Shown one piece after another: positions 34,679 through 44,494 of a stretch of 64,000 nt of DNA. A program made the translations under genes and the position numbers. The stretch is from Sphingobacteriaceae bacterium. GTDB taxonomy: Bacteria > Bacteroidota > Bacteroidia > B-17B0 > Aurantibacillaceae. Under the pieces are notes generated by a model that searched no databases, was not told the DNA's origin, and saw only the letters and a list, made by a program, of their open reading frames with translations. Within the stretch, counting starts at the first letter, position 1; each line of letters starts with the position of its first letter. Location of the stretch: positions 186,001 through 250,000 of the forward strand of contig JADJXI010000020.1 in assembly GCA_016715905.1 (NCBI GenBank). Direction: 5' to 3'.

Positions 34679-35455
34679 TTACTTTTCTATTTTTTTAAGC
34701 AGGGATTTTAAATTTTCTTTTTTAGAGTTACAATAGTCATAAGCGTACTTAAAAATTTCATCCGCCTTATTTAAATCAAAAATATTATAGCGGGTCATAT
34801 CCGGTGCTTGTAAAAATAAATCACATTGTTTTGCTTTCTGTTCAATAATTTCCAACATGGAAAGGTGAATGCTTCTGTCGATAATTTCTGCTGCATTTAA
34901 TTTTGTGGTGGATTGATGTAATGAATTGCAATACGACCCAATCAACAAATTACATTTTTCGCGTAAAGGTTCAATGGGTAAATTATTGATAACACCACCA
35001 TCTACGCCCACCGTGTTTTGAATGTTAACCGGTTGGAATAAAAAGGGTATGGCCGATGTTGCCATTAAAGCTTCAGAAAGTTTGCCTTGATTTAAGTACA
35101 TGGCTTTTCCGTTTTGAATATCGGTAATGGTAATAAAAATTTCTTTAGGCAGATTTTGAATATAGTTATGCGGGAAATATTTTAACAGGGTTTGTTCTAT
35201 AATATTTAAATTAAATAAACCTTCTTTTTTTAAATTGAAGTTAGAGAAACCGAATACCTTAGTTTCTTTAAATATTTTTAAAATATCGGCAATGGGATAA
35301 TCTGCGGCATAAAAGGCAGAAACAATAGCCCCGGCACTGCTCCCGGAAAGTTTATCCGGATAAATTCCGTTTTCATTCAAGGCTTTTAAAACACCTAAAT
35401 GCATGATGCCTCTTGCACCGCCACCGGATAAAGCTATACCTATTTTATTATCCAT
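34679..35455 (-). CDS. Patatin-like phospholipase
   Basis: 258 residues. The oxyanion loop GGGARG (11-16), the nucleophile elbow GSSAG (38-42, Ser40) and the DGG motif with catalytic D152 make a complete patatin Ser-Asp dyad. It would release fatty acids from phospholipids or other lipids. There is no signal peptide, so it is probably cytoplasmic or membrane-associated. The start overlaps the end of the upstream glycosyltransferase gene by 8 bp. Confidence 0.93.
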   Translation of the reverse strand: MDNKIGIALSGGGARGIMHLGVLKALNENGIYPDKLSGSSAGAIVSAFYAADYPIADILKIFKETKVFGFSNFNLKKEGLFNLNIIEQTLLKYFPHNYIQNLPKEIFITITDIQNGKAMYLNQGKLSEALMATSAIPFLFQPVNIQNTVGVDGGVINNLPIEPLREKCNLLIGSYCNSLHQSTTKLNAAEIIDRSIHLSMLEIIEQKAKQCDLFLQAPDMTRYNIFDLNKADEIFKYAYDYCNSKKENLKSLLKKIEK

Positions 35456-36533
35456 GAATAAGAGATTTAAAAGCGGATAAATATTTTTCTTGATTGGCTT
35501 GCACCGAATATTTTTCGAGCACTGTTTGTCTGCCGGCTTCGCCCAACTTTTGCCTCAGCGATTTATTTTGAATTAAAGCGCTAAGTTGTTTATACCAATC
35601 TTTTTCGTCTCCAATCAAAATTCCATTTACATTATTTTGAATTATTTCGCTGTTTACACCTACATTACTCATGATAGTGGCTACACCGCAAGCCATATAA
35701 GTTAATCCTTTGAGTCCGCATTTACCTTTGGCCCAATCATTATCGGGTAGGGGCATTAATCCAATATCTATTGCATTCAGTTCTTGCACTTCATTTTCTT
35801 CCTTCCAGATAACCGATTCGATTTCAAGTTCGGGATGACTATATTTAGTTTGCGCAATTATTTTAAAATAAATTTGATCATTAAATTCTTGTTTCAGTTT
35901 TTTTAAAATTGGGATTAAAGTTTCAAAATGTTTAATGGTGCTTATACTCCCGCTCCAGCCAATACATATTTTTTCTTTATATCTTAATTCAGGCATGGGT
36001 TTATGAATATGGCAATCTACAGTGGTAGGAATGATCCGGGTATTTGGATTGTGCGATTTTGCTTTTTCAGCCAGATACTTATTTCCGGCAATTACCAAAT
36101 GTGCATATTTTATATTATCAAAAAACTTTTCGGGCTTTTTCAGCCAGGCCCATTTTTTATTTCCGGGACTAGTATCTGTTAACCAAATACTGTCATCAAA
36201 ATCAAAAATAACTTTTGCTCCACTTTCAAAAGCTTTTTTTTCGAATTTGGAGTTACCCAAAAAATTAGCTTCTCGCTGAATAAAAATAATATCGTAGCGG
36301 TGAAAATTATTAACATCTTTTTTGCGCTGCAATATAGAATTGAAGATTATTTTTGATTTAGTAATGGAATTTCCGGCGCTGTAAAATAATAAATCATCTT
36401 GTTCATTTAATAAATAAGACCAAGTAAAATTAAACCCCTGACTTTCTAAAAACGGCAGATATTGTTCAAAACGGTAACGCTGCGATGGAGAGCGCTTTGG
36501 GCGGAGAGCGCAAAGAATAAGAACCTGAGGCAT
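35448..36533 (-). CDS. Glycosyltransferase, GT4-like
   Basis: 361 residues with a GT-B fold. The N-terminal half has RPKRSPSQRYRFEQYLPFLES, and the C-terminal half contains KICIGWSGSISTIKHFETLI and a nucleotide-sugar-binding segment, IDIGLMPLPDNDWAKGKCGLK and LTYMACGVATIMSNVGVN, which carry the conserved acidic/Gly features of family 4. It probably transfers a sugar for a surface polysaccharide or glycolipid. Starts 33 bp after the stop of the AAA+ gene and overlaps the patatin gene by 8 bp. Confidence 0.87.
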   Translation of the reverse strand: MPQVLILCALRPKRSPSQRYRFEQYLPFLESQGFNFTWSYLLNEQDDLLFYSAGNSITKSKIIFNSILQRKKDVNNFHRYDIIFIQREANFLGNSKFEKKAFESGAKVIFDFDDSIWLTDTSPGNKKWAWLKKPEKFFDNIKYAHLVIAGNKYLAEKAKSHNPNTRIIPTTVDCHIHKPMPELRYKEKICIGWSGSISTIKHFETLIPILKKLKQEFNDQIYFKIIAQTKYSHPELEIESVIWKEENEVQELNAIDIGLMPLPDNDWAKGKCGLKGLTYMACGVATIMSNVGVNSEIIQNNVNGILIGDEKDWYKQLSALIQNKSLRQKLGEAGRQTVLEKYSVQANQEKYLSAFKSLIHG

Positions 36534-36566
36534 GAATTTTTACTATTACGAAAGCTTTTTAATTAA

Positions 36567-39191
36567 TTAAGTACTTCCAAATTTAAATCCCAGCGTTGAT
36601 TTACTTCCGGTATTTTCGATTTGCAAATGTGAAACGTCTTCCAGCGTAAGTATAACTAAGTCTTCTTTCTTACGTTCTGCAGCAGGTATTCCGGCCAAAC
36701 GTAAATTTTGTTTCATTACCACATCGCCCACAATTTGTCGTGCTGAACGCGCATTACCAAAAAAGGCATCTCGGTTATCATATAAAGCGGTTAAATAATT
36801 TCTCAAATGCGATTCTGCTTCCGGCGTTGGGGTTAAAGTTTCTTTCTTCAGCAAATTACGGGTAATTTCCCACAACTGTTCAGGTTTATAATCATCAAAA
36901 ACAAAAGTTTTATCGAAGCGTGATTTAAAGCCGGGATTACTTTCAATAAACACATGAATATTTTCGGTATAGCCGGCAACAATAACCCCAAATTTCCCCC
37001 GCTGATCTTCCATGCGTTTTAAGATTACTTGAATGGCTTCTTGTCCGAAATCATTTCCACCTCCTTTATTTGCCAAAGCGTAGGCTTCATCAATAAATAA
37101 AATTCCGCCCATGGCTTCTTCAATTTTTTCGGCAGTTTTTGTGGCGGTTTGTCCTACATACCCCGCTACCAAACCTTCACGATCTACTTCTACCACGTGT
37201 CCTCTTTCTAAAACGCCGAGTGCTTTGTAAATTTTAGCGATGATTCGCGCAACTGTAGTTTTGCCTGTACCCGGATTACCCGTGAAAACGGAGTGCAAAG
37301 AAAATTTATTCACCACATCTTTACCGGTTTCATTGTAAAAACGAATTAATTTAACGAGTTCCTGCAAATCTTTTTTCACTTTATCCATGCCCACTAATTC
37401 ATTCAATTCGGCTAAGGCTTCATTTAATTGTTTATCGTTTATACTGAGTTTTAATTTTTTCTTTTGTTCAGTTAAAAATACCGATTGTAAATCTTCGAGA
37501 GTGATGGTGCTTAATTCCTCATTATTTAAGTCATTAAGATTACTCAGTTTCATTAAGCGCAAGCCCATATCTTGTTTGGCTTCATCCACCACTGCATTTA
37601 CAAAACGTGCGTTTCCGAAATTTTCATCACGCACTCTATAAGCCTCAGTTAATTGTTCTTTTAAATATTCATCCGCTTCGGGCGAAAAGCTTACTTGTTT
37701 TTTATTCGCGGAATATTGTGCTATGGCATATAATTCTTCCGGCAGGTAATCATCAAAGTGGAAATATTGGGTGAAGCGGGATTTAAGTCCGGGATTAGAT
37801 TCAATAAAACTGCGCATTTGTTTGGGGTATCCGGCTCCTATGATGGCTATATCTCCTTTACCATCGCTCATTTCTTTCAATAAAATTTCAATTACTTCTT
37901 TGCCAAAATCTTTACTGTCATCATCCGAACGAGCCAAGGAATAAGCTTCATCAATAAATAATATTCCACCTCTTGCACTATCAATCATTTTTTTGGTTTT
38001 AGGTGCTGTTTGTCCGATATACTCACCTACCAAAGCCGCGCGATCTACTTCAACTACATGACCCTTCGAAAGCAAGCCCATTTTGTGATAAATTTTACCG
38101 AGCATATTTACCACGGTTGTTTTTCCAGTACCCGGATTGCCGGTAAAAATGCTGTGTAAACTTAATTTAGAAGAATCTTCAAAACCTTTTTCTTTGCGGA
38201 GTTTAGTAAAGTTTAAGTAAGTAATATTTTCTCGAATAGATTTTTTGACACTGTCTAATCCAATGAGGGCATCCAATTGAGCCAATAATTCATCCAGGGT
38301 TTGTTTATCTTGCAGTTCATCCGCTACTGTTTTTGTAGCAACCCCCGAAGATCCGGCGGTTATGGCTTGTTCAATGGTTTTGATTAACGGATTTTCTCCT
38401 TCAATCACAGCGTCACCGCATTCAAAAGTAGTGGCGCCAATGAGTACATCATTAAAAACAACTTCTACTAAATACTTATCATCAATCCAAATTCCGCCGG
38501 TTTCCGATCCCCAGGCTTTTTCAAAGGTGTAGGTAAAATCTTTTTTATTGGCATCAACAAATCCGGTTTGCTGTAAGGATGCTTTATGTTGTCCGGCATC
38601 ATCATAAAAGTTGATGAACATTTCATAATGATAATCGAGTTGAGAAATGTTTTTAAATTTTACTTCTGTCCAAATATAACGCGTATCTTTTTTGCTGAAG
38701 GTTTTCAGGTATTTACGATTCCGTTCCTGCCATCCGTTTTTATTACTCTCATACAACTTAATGTGTTCTACTTCAAAATAAGGATTGGAATTATTACTTA
38801 CCAAGCCAACTTCGTTTACGTGAAAAACTTGCTCGCCAATAAAAACATCATCTATATAGGCCATCCACTTATAGCTTCCTTTTTTCCAGAATTCTCCCTT
38901 ATTTTCCACGCCCCAACCATCACGCAGGTAAAAAATATTCTCTTCTTTTTTTACTTCAATATTTAATTCGCGATTGCAAATTTCTTCTTTACCTTTTAAA
39001 TCGGTGCATTTCAGATTTACTTTAGCCTTCCAATCTTCCTCATCAAATAATTTATTGTAAATTGATAATTCAACTCGTATATAATCTATTTCAGCTTTAT
39101 CAAATGAAACACGGTAGCGTTTTAAATTGTTGGCCATCCACTCATTGTTGCAAAAAGTAAGCAGGCCTTTAAATTTGTATCTTTTCTCCAT
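36567..39191 (-). CDS. Tandem AAA+ ATPase (CbxX/CfqX-like) with duplicated N-domain
   Basis: 874 residues. Residues about 30-125 and 165-257 are two copies of a beta-sandwich domain; both contain a GWG/AWG-x-E-x-G-x-W pattern and end with DDVFIGEQVF or NDVLIGATTF. Two AAA+ domains follow: Walker A GNPGTGKT at 351-358 and 638-645, Walker B ILFIDEA at about 410-416 and 697-703. Both ATPase sites look active. This is the CbxX/CfqX (EccA-like) family, usually hexameric remodelling ATPases. Cytoplasmic; it heads a five-gene minus-strand unit, but its client is unknown. Confidence 0.88.
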   Translation of the reverse strand: MEKRYKFKGLLTFCNNEWMANNLKRYRVSFDKAEIDYIRVELSIYNKLFDEEDWKAKVNLKCTDLKGKEEICNRELNIEVKKEENIFYLRDGWGVENKGEFWKKGSYKWMAYIDDVFIGEQVFHVNEVGLVSNNSNPYFEVEHIKLYESNKNGWQERNRKYLKTFSKKDTRYIWTEVKFKNISQLDYHYEMFINFYDDAGQHKASLQQTGFVDANKKDFTYTFEKAWGSETGGIWIDDKYLVEVVFNDVLIGATTFECGDAVIEGENPLIKTIEQAITAGSSGVATKTVADELQDKQTLDELLAQLDALIGLDSVKKSIRENITYLNFTKLRKEKGFEDSSKLSLHSIFTGNPGTGKTTVVNMLGKIYHKMGLLSKGHVVEVDRAALVGEYIGQTAPKTKKMIDSARGGILFIDEAYSLARSDDDSKDFGKEVIEILLKEMSDGKGDIAIIGAGYPKQMRSFIESNPGLKSRFTQYFHFDDYLPEELYAIAQYSANKKQVSFSPEADEYLKEQLTEAYRVRDENFGNARFVNAVVDEAKQDMGLRLMKLSNLNDLNNEELSTITLEDLQSVFLTEQKKKLKLSINDKQLNEALAELNELVGMDKVKKDLQELVKLIRFYNETGKDVVNKFSLHSVFTGNPGTGKTTVARIIAKIYKALGVLERGHVVEVDREGLVAGYVGQTATKTAEKIEEAMGGILFIDEAYALANKGGGNDFGQEAIQVILKRMEDQRGKFGVIVAGYTENIHVFIESNPGFKSRFDKTFVFDDYKPEQLWEITRNLLKKETLTPTPEAESHLRNYLTALYDNRDAFFGNARSARQIVGDVVMKQNLRLAGIPAAERKKEDLVILTLEDVSHLQIENTGSKSTLGFKFGST

Positions 39192-39352
39192 AACAATACT
39201 AATATCATAAAAATATCAAATTACAGGGAAAAAAAGAAGTGTTGTTGAAAGAACTTTGCTTTTAACTTAATATAAGGCCGTTAGCTTTTAAATTAAATCA
39301 GGAACAGATTGATTATTCCTGAAAATTAAAGTAAAAGTGTAATTTTGTGGGC

Positions 39353-39925
39353 TTGAATTTTAGCTTTGACATAATTGAGATACTAAAAGTAACCATGGTG
39401 CTTTTTGCCGTTATTGATGTAATTGGTTCAATACCTATCATCCTTAACCTGAAAGAAAAAGCCGGAAGTATTGATGCTTTTAAAGCTTCGTGGGTATCCT
39501 TATTAATCATGATTTTATTTTTGTTTGTCGGAAATTCCATTTTAGATATTATTGGTATTAAAGTGCAGGATTTTGCCATTGCCGGTTCTTTTGTTTTGTT
39601 TTTTATTGCACTGGAAATGATATTGGGCATAAAAATTTCAAAAGAAGAAGCTCCGGCCACAGCCTCGGTTGTACCGCTTGCTTTTCCGTTAATTGCCGGA
39701 ACCGGTACTTTAACCACTTTACTTTCCATTCGGGCGGAATATAATATTCTTTCCATAATTATAGCCATTATTATTAATGTGGGTATAGTATATGTGGTTT
39801 TGAAAAAACTACATGTTTTAGAAAGGATTTTAGGAGTAGGGGGCATTGCCATACTCAAAAAAGTGTTTGGCGTTATTTTATTAGCCCTGGCGATTAAACT
39901 TTTTAGAACTAATACCGGTTTGTAA
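39353..39925 (+). CDS. MarC-family integral membrane protein
   Basis: About 190 residues with six hydrophobic segments. MVLFAVIDVIGSIPIILNLK, APATASVVPLAFPLIAGTGTLTTL and GGIAILKKVFGVILLALAIK are MarC-family signatures. No ATG is suitable: TTG at 39353 gives the usual family N terminus (xNFSFDIIEILK), and GTG at 39347 is two codons earlier but overlaps a TAnnTTTG-like sequence. The function of the family is unsettled and older links to antibiotic resistance have been questioned. Divergent from the AAA+ gene. Confidence 0.85.
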   Translation: MNFSFDIIEILKVTMVLFAVIDVIGSIPIILNLKEKAGSIDAFKASWVSLLIMILFLFVGNSILDIIGIKVQDFAIAGSFVLFFIALEMILGIKISKEEAPATASVVPLAFPLIAGTGTLTTLLSIRAEYNILSIIIAIIINVGIVYVVLKKLHVLERILGVGGIAILKKVFGVILLALAIKLFRTNTGL

Positions 39926-40013
39926 AGGTTTCCATAAACGTATGTGTGTTTGAAAAATAAATTAAGTGATTTTTCTTTAAAAAGTAATATACAAAATTGC
40001 ATATCTTAGTAAG

Positions 40014-41591
40014 ATGAGACAGGCAATAATATTAATTATTTTTTTGATTGGATTAATCGGTGCAACACAGGCGCAATCTTTTATTCGTTCTGAATTAAGC
40101 ACAACCTTAACTACTCCTTGGGAGCTTACTTATGGCCCTGATAATTATTTATGGATAACCGAAGCAGGTGGTGTTGTTTCCAAAGTTGATCCGGCAAACG
40201 GAAATAAAACAATTGTATATACGGCTTCCGATTATTTTAATGGTGATGTTTCAGAAAAATTGGCTTTGTGCCATCAGCCGGATATTCAAAAGGGCACTTT
40301 AGGCTTGGCACTACACCCTCAATTTTTAAATCCTGCTACAGCTTTTATTTATTTTGTTCATTCTTATAACAGTAATACGCTTACTCCTTCTACAAAATTT
40401 AAAATACGCCGTTTAAAATGGGATCATGGAACTTCTCAGGTAGTAAGTGATACCACAATAGTAAATGATCTCCCAAATGGGTATGATCATATTGGTGGTC
40501 GTTTGCTTGCTGTAAGGCAAGGCACTAACGATTATTTGATTTTTAGTACAGGAGATAACGGAATATCAGAAGTAAATGCCCCCACTTGTTATACGCCACA
40601 AATTAACAACCCAAATAATTATGTGCAGGATGTGAATTATAAAAACGGCAAAATACATCGTTTTAATTTAGATGGGAGTATACCGATTGATAATCCGGTT
40701 TCCGGAAATTCCATGTACACACGTGGTCATAGAAATCCTCAAGGATTGGCCTATAATCCATCTACCGGAATTTTATATGAAATAGAACACGGCGACAGAA
40801 CGGATGATGAAATAAATATTTTAGAAAAGGGAAAGAATTATGGATGGAAAAATGTACGGGGTTATCATGCCGACAATAATTATCCCGGTGAATCTGCATT
40901 TGTAAGTTCCTATACACTTACCCCGGGCATCAACGGTGATGGATTAAAAGAAGCTTTTTATTCGTGGTGCGCAACTTCACAACCTACTACGTCCGTTTAT
41001 GCGGATTGGTGTACCGTGGCCCCATCGGATGGAATATATTATAATAGTAGCGGTATTCCGGGTTGGAACAATAGCATTTTGGTGGTTACTTTAAAAAACG
41101 GACTAACTACAGATATGGAAATGTATAAGTTTCAACTTTCAATAGATGGAATGTCACTAGTGCCAAGTACAACCTTAAATCCAAATCCGAGCAAATTTTT
41201 TGGCGCTGATCAAGCTCAAAATGGTAGATTAAGAGATATAGCCTATTCAACGGATGGTAAAAAGATATATTTGATTAATAATGGCGGAGCTGATAGAGAT
41301 AAAATAAGTGTTTATACACTGGATCCAAATCCCGGTTTTAATGAGCTTGAAATTTTAAATCAAGCCTTGCGTTGTTATCCGAATCCGGTAAGCGAACAAT
41401 TAAGTATTAGGTGTAGTTATCCAATACATGAAATAAAAGTTGTAGATCTTATGGGGAGATCAATTTATTCGAGTATGCGGGAATTTGATTCAATAAATAC
41501 TACAGGTTTTGGGCAAGGCACCTATCTTTTATCGGTTAAATTAGAGAATGGTGGCGTACTACATAAACGATTTATGGTAATGAGCAGGTAG
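40014..41591 (+). CDS. Secreted sugar dehydrogenase-like beta-propeller, T9SS cargo
   Basis: 525 residues: signal peptide (ending GATQAQ), a six-bladed propeller of the GSDH/PQQ-dependent sugar dehydrogenase family (LGLALHPQF, NGYDHIGGRLLAV, YTRGHRNPQGLAYNP, EIEHGDRTDDEINILEKG), and a type A type IX sorting domain (LRCYPNPVSEQLSIRC to HKRFMVMSR). It would be exported to the surface. The conserved His in the DHIGG motif is present, but several family members do not bind PQQ, so enzymatic activity is uncertain. Confidence 0.88.
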   Translation: MRQAIILIIFLIGLIGATQAQSFIRSELSTTLTTPWELTYGPDNYLWITEAGGVVSKVDPANGNKTIVYTASDYFNGDVSEKLALCHQPDIQKGTLGLALHPQFLNPATAFIYFVHSYNSNTLTPSTKFKIRRLKWDHGTSQVVSDTTIVNDLPNGYDHIGGRLLAVRQGTNDYLIFSTGDNGISEVNAPTCYTPQINNPNNYVQDVNYKNGKIHRFNLDGSIPIDNPVSGNSMYTRGHRNPQGLAYNPSTGILYEIEHGDRTDDEINILEKGKNYGWKNVRGYHADNNYPGESAFVSSYTLTPGINGDGLKEAFYSWCATSQPTTSVYADWCTVAPSDGIYYNSSGIPGWNNSILVVTLKNGLTTDMEMYKFQLSIDGMSLVPSTTLNPNPSKFFGADQAQNGRLRDIAYSTDGKKIYLINNGGADRDKISVYTLDPNPGFNELEILNQALRCYPNPVSEQLSIRCSYPIHEIKVVDLMGRSIYSSMREFDSINTTGFGQGTYLLSVKLENGGVLHKRFMVMSR

Positions 41592-41668
41592 TTTAAAGTC
41601 AGGGCTTATATTTCAGTAAATTTTATTTCTTAAATCATTTGTTTTTGCCAACTTTGCACTCATTAATT

Positions 41669-43102
41669 ATGAAGCGTCAGAAAGTAAAAACAATATTAAA
41701 TTTAAATCCCGAAAATCAGGAAGTGCTGGTTAAAGGTTGGGTTAGAACATTCAGAAGCAATCGTTTTATTGCGTTGAATGATGGATCAACTTTACATAAT
41801 TTACAAGCTGTAGTTGATTTTGAAAATACGGCAGAAGAAATATTAAAAAGAATTACTACCGGTGCTGCCATTGCTGTGCAAGGTAAATTAATTGCCTCCC
41901 AGGGAAAAGGACAGAAGGTGGAATTGATGGTGGATAAAATTGAAATTTTAGGAGACAGTGATCCGGAGAAATTTCCTTTACAACCTAAAAAACATAGTTT
42001 GGAATTTTTACGAGAAATTGCACATCTGCGTTTCCGCACAAACACTTTTGGTGCTGTTTTCAGAGTAAGAAATAGTTTGGCGTTTGCGGTACATAAATTT
42101 TTCAGAGAAAAAGATTTTGTTTACATCCATACACCCATTATTACCAGTTCAGATGCTGAAGGTGCAGGGGAAATGTTTCACGTTACCAATTTTGATATTG
42201 CTAATCCTCCTAAAAATGAACAAGGGGAAATTGATTACAAAGAAGATTTTTTTGGGAAAGCAACTAACTTAACGGTAAGCGGTCAGTTGGAAGGTGAGTT
42301 GGCAGCCATGGCATTAAGTGATATTTATACATTCGGTCCAACTTTTAGAGCTGAAAACAGCAATACCACGCGTCACCTCGCCGAGTTTTGGATGATAGAA
42401 CCCGAAATGGCTTTTTATGATTTAAATGACAACATGGATTTAGCAGAGGAAATGCTAAAGTATGTGATTTCTTATGCCTTGCAAAAAAATGGAGATGACA
42501 TTGAAATGCTGGCGCAAAGATTAAAAGAAGAAGAAAGTCAAAAACCGCAAAACGAAAGAAGTGAATTGGGTTTAATAGAAAAGTTAAAGTTTTGTTTAGA
42601 AAATAAATTTGAGCGAATTACCTACACGGAAGCAGTAGATATTTTAAGAGAAAGTAATCATAACAAGAAAAAGAAATTTCAATATTTAGTGGGGGAATGG
42701 GGCGTTGATTTGCAAAGTGAACATGAACGTTATTTGGTAGAAAAACATTTTAAAAAGCCGGTAATTTTAACAGATTATCCAAAAAACATTAAAGCATTTT
42801 ATATGCGTCAGAATGATGATGGAAAAACCGTGCGGGCCATGGATATTTTATTTCCCGGAATCGGGGAAATGGTAGGGGGGAGTCAGCGTGAAGAGCGATT
42901 AGATAAACTGGTTACGCGTATGCAAGAGATGGGTATACCTCCTGAAGAATTAGATTGGTATTTAGATACGCGACGCTTTGGAGCCTGTGAGCATGCAGGT
43001 TTCGGATTAGGATTTGAACGTTTGGTTTTATTTGTAACCGGTATGACCAATATTCGCGATGTGATTCCATTTCCGCGTACACCAAAAAATTGTGAGTTTT
43101 AA
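41669..43102 (+). CDS. asnS: Asparaginyl-tRNA synthetase
   Basis: A frame opens at 41639 with TTG, but the ATG at 41669 (MKRQKVKTIL) gives the usual N terminus and 477 residues. An N-terminal OB anticodon-binding domain (VKGWVRTFRSNRFIALNDGS) precedes a class II core with motif 2 (FRAENSNTTRHLAEFWMIEP) and motif 3 (GLGFERLVLFVTGMTNIRD). The eight residues after that (VIPFPRTP) are typical of AsnRS rather than AspRS. A CAACTTTG sequence at 41649-41656 may be a weak -7 element. Confidence 0.96.
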   Translation: MKRQKVKTILNLNPENQEVLVKGWVRTFRSNRFIALNDGSTLHNLQAVVDFENTAEEILKRITTGAAIAVQGKLIASQGKGQKVELMVDKIEILGDSDPEKFPLQPKKHSLEFLREIAHLRFRTNTFGAVFRVRNSLAFAVHKFFREKDFVYIHTPIITSSDAEGAGEMFHVTNFDIANPPKNEQGEIDYKEDFFGKATNLTVSGQLEGELAAMALSDIYTFGPTFRAENSNTTRHLAEFWMIEPEMAFYDLNDNMDLAEEMLKYVISYALQKNGDDIEMLAQRLKEEESQKPQNERSELGLIEKLKFCLENKFERITYTEAVDILRESNHNKKKKFQYLVGEWGVDLQSEHERYLVEKHFKKPVILTDYPKNIKAFYMRQNDDGKTVRAMDILFPGIGEMVGGSQREERLDKLVTRMQEMGIPPEELDWYLDTRRFGACEHAGFGLGFERLVLFVTGMTNIRDVIPFPRTPKNCEF

Positions 43103-43109
43103 TTTTTGC

Positions 43110-43715
43110 ATGCGCAAAGTCATTTTAATTATCTGCATTTTCTTTAGCACGTTTTTTGCACGGGCCGGATTATTCAGGGCCTATTACCTCAATAGTTCCG
43201 GAGATAGTGTGTTCGGTAAAATAGAAGTAAAAGCCATGAAGTTTTTTGAAGACTCGGCAAACTTTTATGAACTTCAATATGGTTTGTTATTTGTAGCTAA
43301 AGAGGGAAAAGTAATATACATCAAACCATCGGCTAATATTAAAGAAGTGGGATTTTGGTTTGGAGGAAAATTAAATAAAATGCATTGCCTGAAAAGAAAA
43401 GAGGCTGTTGGTTCTATTTTAGTGCGAAAGAAAAAATATATTTTTTTAGCTGTGGCTTTAAATGGTCCTATTAGTGTATATCCATTAATGCATCGTAAAT
43501 TATTTGGCTGGTTGGGTTATTTTGGAGATATCAGTTTTTACAACAAACACGATGAAAAACACATCAGGTGGAATTTAAGAAGGAACACCAATGATTTTGT
43601 GGAATTTGCAGGTATGTGCAGGGAAGCTTCTGAATCGGCAAAAAAAAGCGGCATCTTTACTTTAGATGACGCCTTTGCATTTGTATATACCTATAACAAA
43701 TACTGTTCTTATTAA
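43110..43715 (+). CDS. Exported protein of unknown function
   Basis: The frame opens at 43092 but the ATG at 43110 gives a clean signal peptide (MRKVILIICIFFSTFFARA); about 201 residues. The mature part starts GLFRAYYLNSSGDSVFGKIE, typical of Bacteroidota proteins in which a short beta domain handles a request such as a SxGDxxxGxI pattern. A basic region follows, then a conserved-looking ISFYNKHDEKHIRWNLRRN segment. No catalytic motif. It converges on the hydrolase gene with a 4-bp overlap of stops. Confidence 0.75.
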   Translation: MRKVILIICIFFSTFFARAGLFRAYYLNSSGDSVFGKIEVKAMKFFEDSANFYELQYGLLFVAKEGKVIYIKPSANIKEVGFWFGGKLNKMHCLKRKEAVGSILVRKKKYIFLAVALNGPISVYPLMHRKLFGWLGYFGDISFYNKHDEKHIRWNLRRNTNDFVEFAGMCREASESAKKSGIFTLDDAFAFVYTYNKYCSY

Positions 43716-44494
43716 ATTAATTTAAATTTATCAGCATCCAGCCCGGCCGGAAAATTTTTTCGGAATTTATCGAGTTCATTCTTTTTTAATTCAACAGTAC
43801 AAATTCCGGGCGCTCCGTTTTTAAATTTTGCAAGCGAAATTCCCTTTGCGTCTATTACAGTACTATTGCCGCTGTATTCAATTCCATTTCCATCTTTCCC
43901 AATTCTGTTCACGCCGGCAACGAAACATTGATTTTCAATGGCACGGGCTATTAATAATTGCTCCCAAGGGTAAGCTCTGGCTTTAGGCCAATTGGCCACA
44001 TAAATCAAAACATCATAGTCCCAACTTCCTTTTTCAGTGAATTTATTTCTGCTCCAAACCGGAAAACGTAAATCATAACAAACTAGCGGGCAGATTTTCC
44101 ATTTTCCGATTTTAATAATTAGTTTATTTTTTCCGGCAGTATATTCTTGATCTTCTCCGGCCATTCTAAATAAATGGCGTTTGTCGTAGTGTTGATGTTT
44201 TCCGTTTGGGTAGGCAACATATAATCTGTTATAATATTTGTTTTTTTCTTTTATCGCTACACTACCCATTAAAACTGTTTTTTTCTTTTTCGCCTCTGCC
44301 AACATCCATAAAAGTGTACTTCCGTTTTCCTCTGCTTGTTTTTTTGGATTCATGGTAAAACCGGTGGTAAACATTTCAGGCAAAACAATTAAATCTGTTT
44401 TTGATTTGATGGAAGCAATTAATTGATGGAAGTGAATTAAATTAGCTACCTGGTCTTCCCAGTAAATTTTGGATTGAATTAAACTTATTTTCAT
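43712..44494 (-). CDS. Carbon-nitrogen hydrolase, omega-amidase-like
   Basis: About 260 residues. The Glu-Lys-Cys triad of the nitrilase superfamily is visible: E in VLPEMFTTGF, K in HYDKRHLFRMAGE and C in CPLVCYDLRFPVWSRN. The PEMF/DKRHLF/CYDLRFPVW combination is characteristic of the YafV/omega-amidase subgroup, which hydrolyses alpha-ketoglutaramate and similar amides. The ATG at 44494 overlaps the stop of the upstream gene as ATGA; a TTG two codons earlier is unnecessary. Cytoplasmic. Confidence 0.92.
   Translation of the reverse strand: MKISLIQSKIYWEDQVANLIHFHQLIASIKSKTDLIVLPEMFTTGFTMNPKKQAEENGSTLLWMLAEAKKKKTVLMGSVAIKEKNKYYNRLYVAYPNGKHQHYDKRHLFRMAGEDQEYTAGKNKLIIKIGKWKICPLVCYDLRFPVWSRNKFTEKGSWDYDVLIYVANWPKARAYPWEQLLIARAIENQCFVAGVNRIGKDGNGIEYSGNSTVIDAKGISLAKFKNGAPGICTVELKKNELDKFRKNFPAGLDADKFKLI

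Noticed and set aside
39313..40002. 229-codon minus-strand frame opposite the MarC gene
   Set aside because: It is the antisense shadow of a well-supported membrane-protein gene; its Ile/Lys/Thr-rich composition reflects that.
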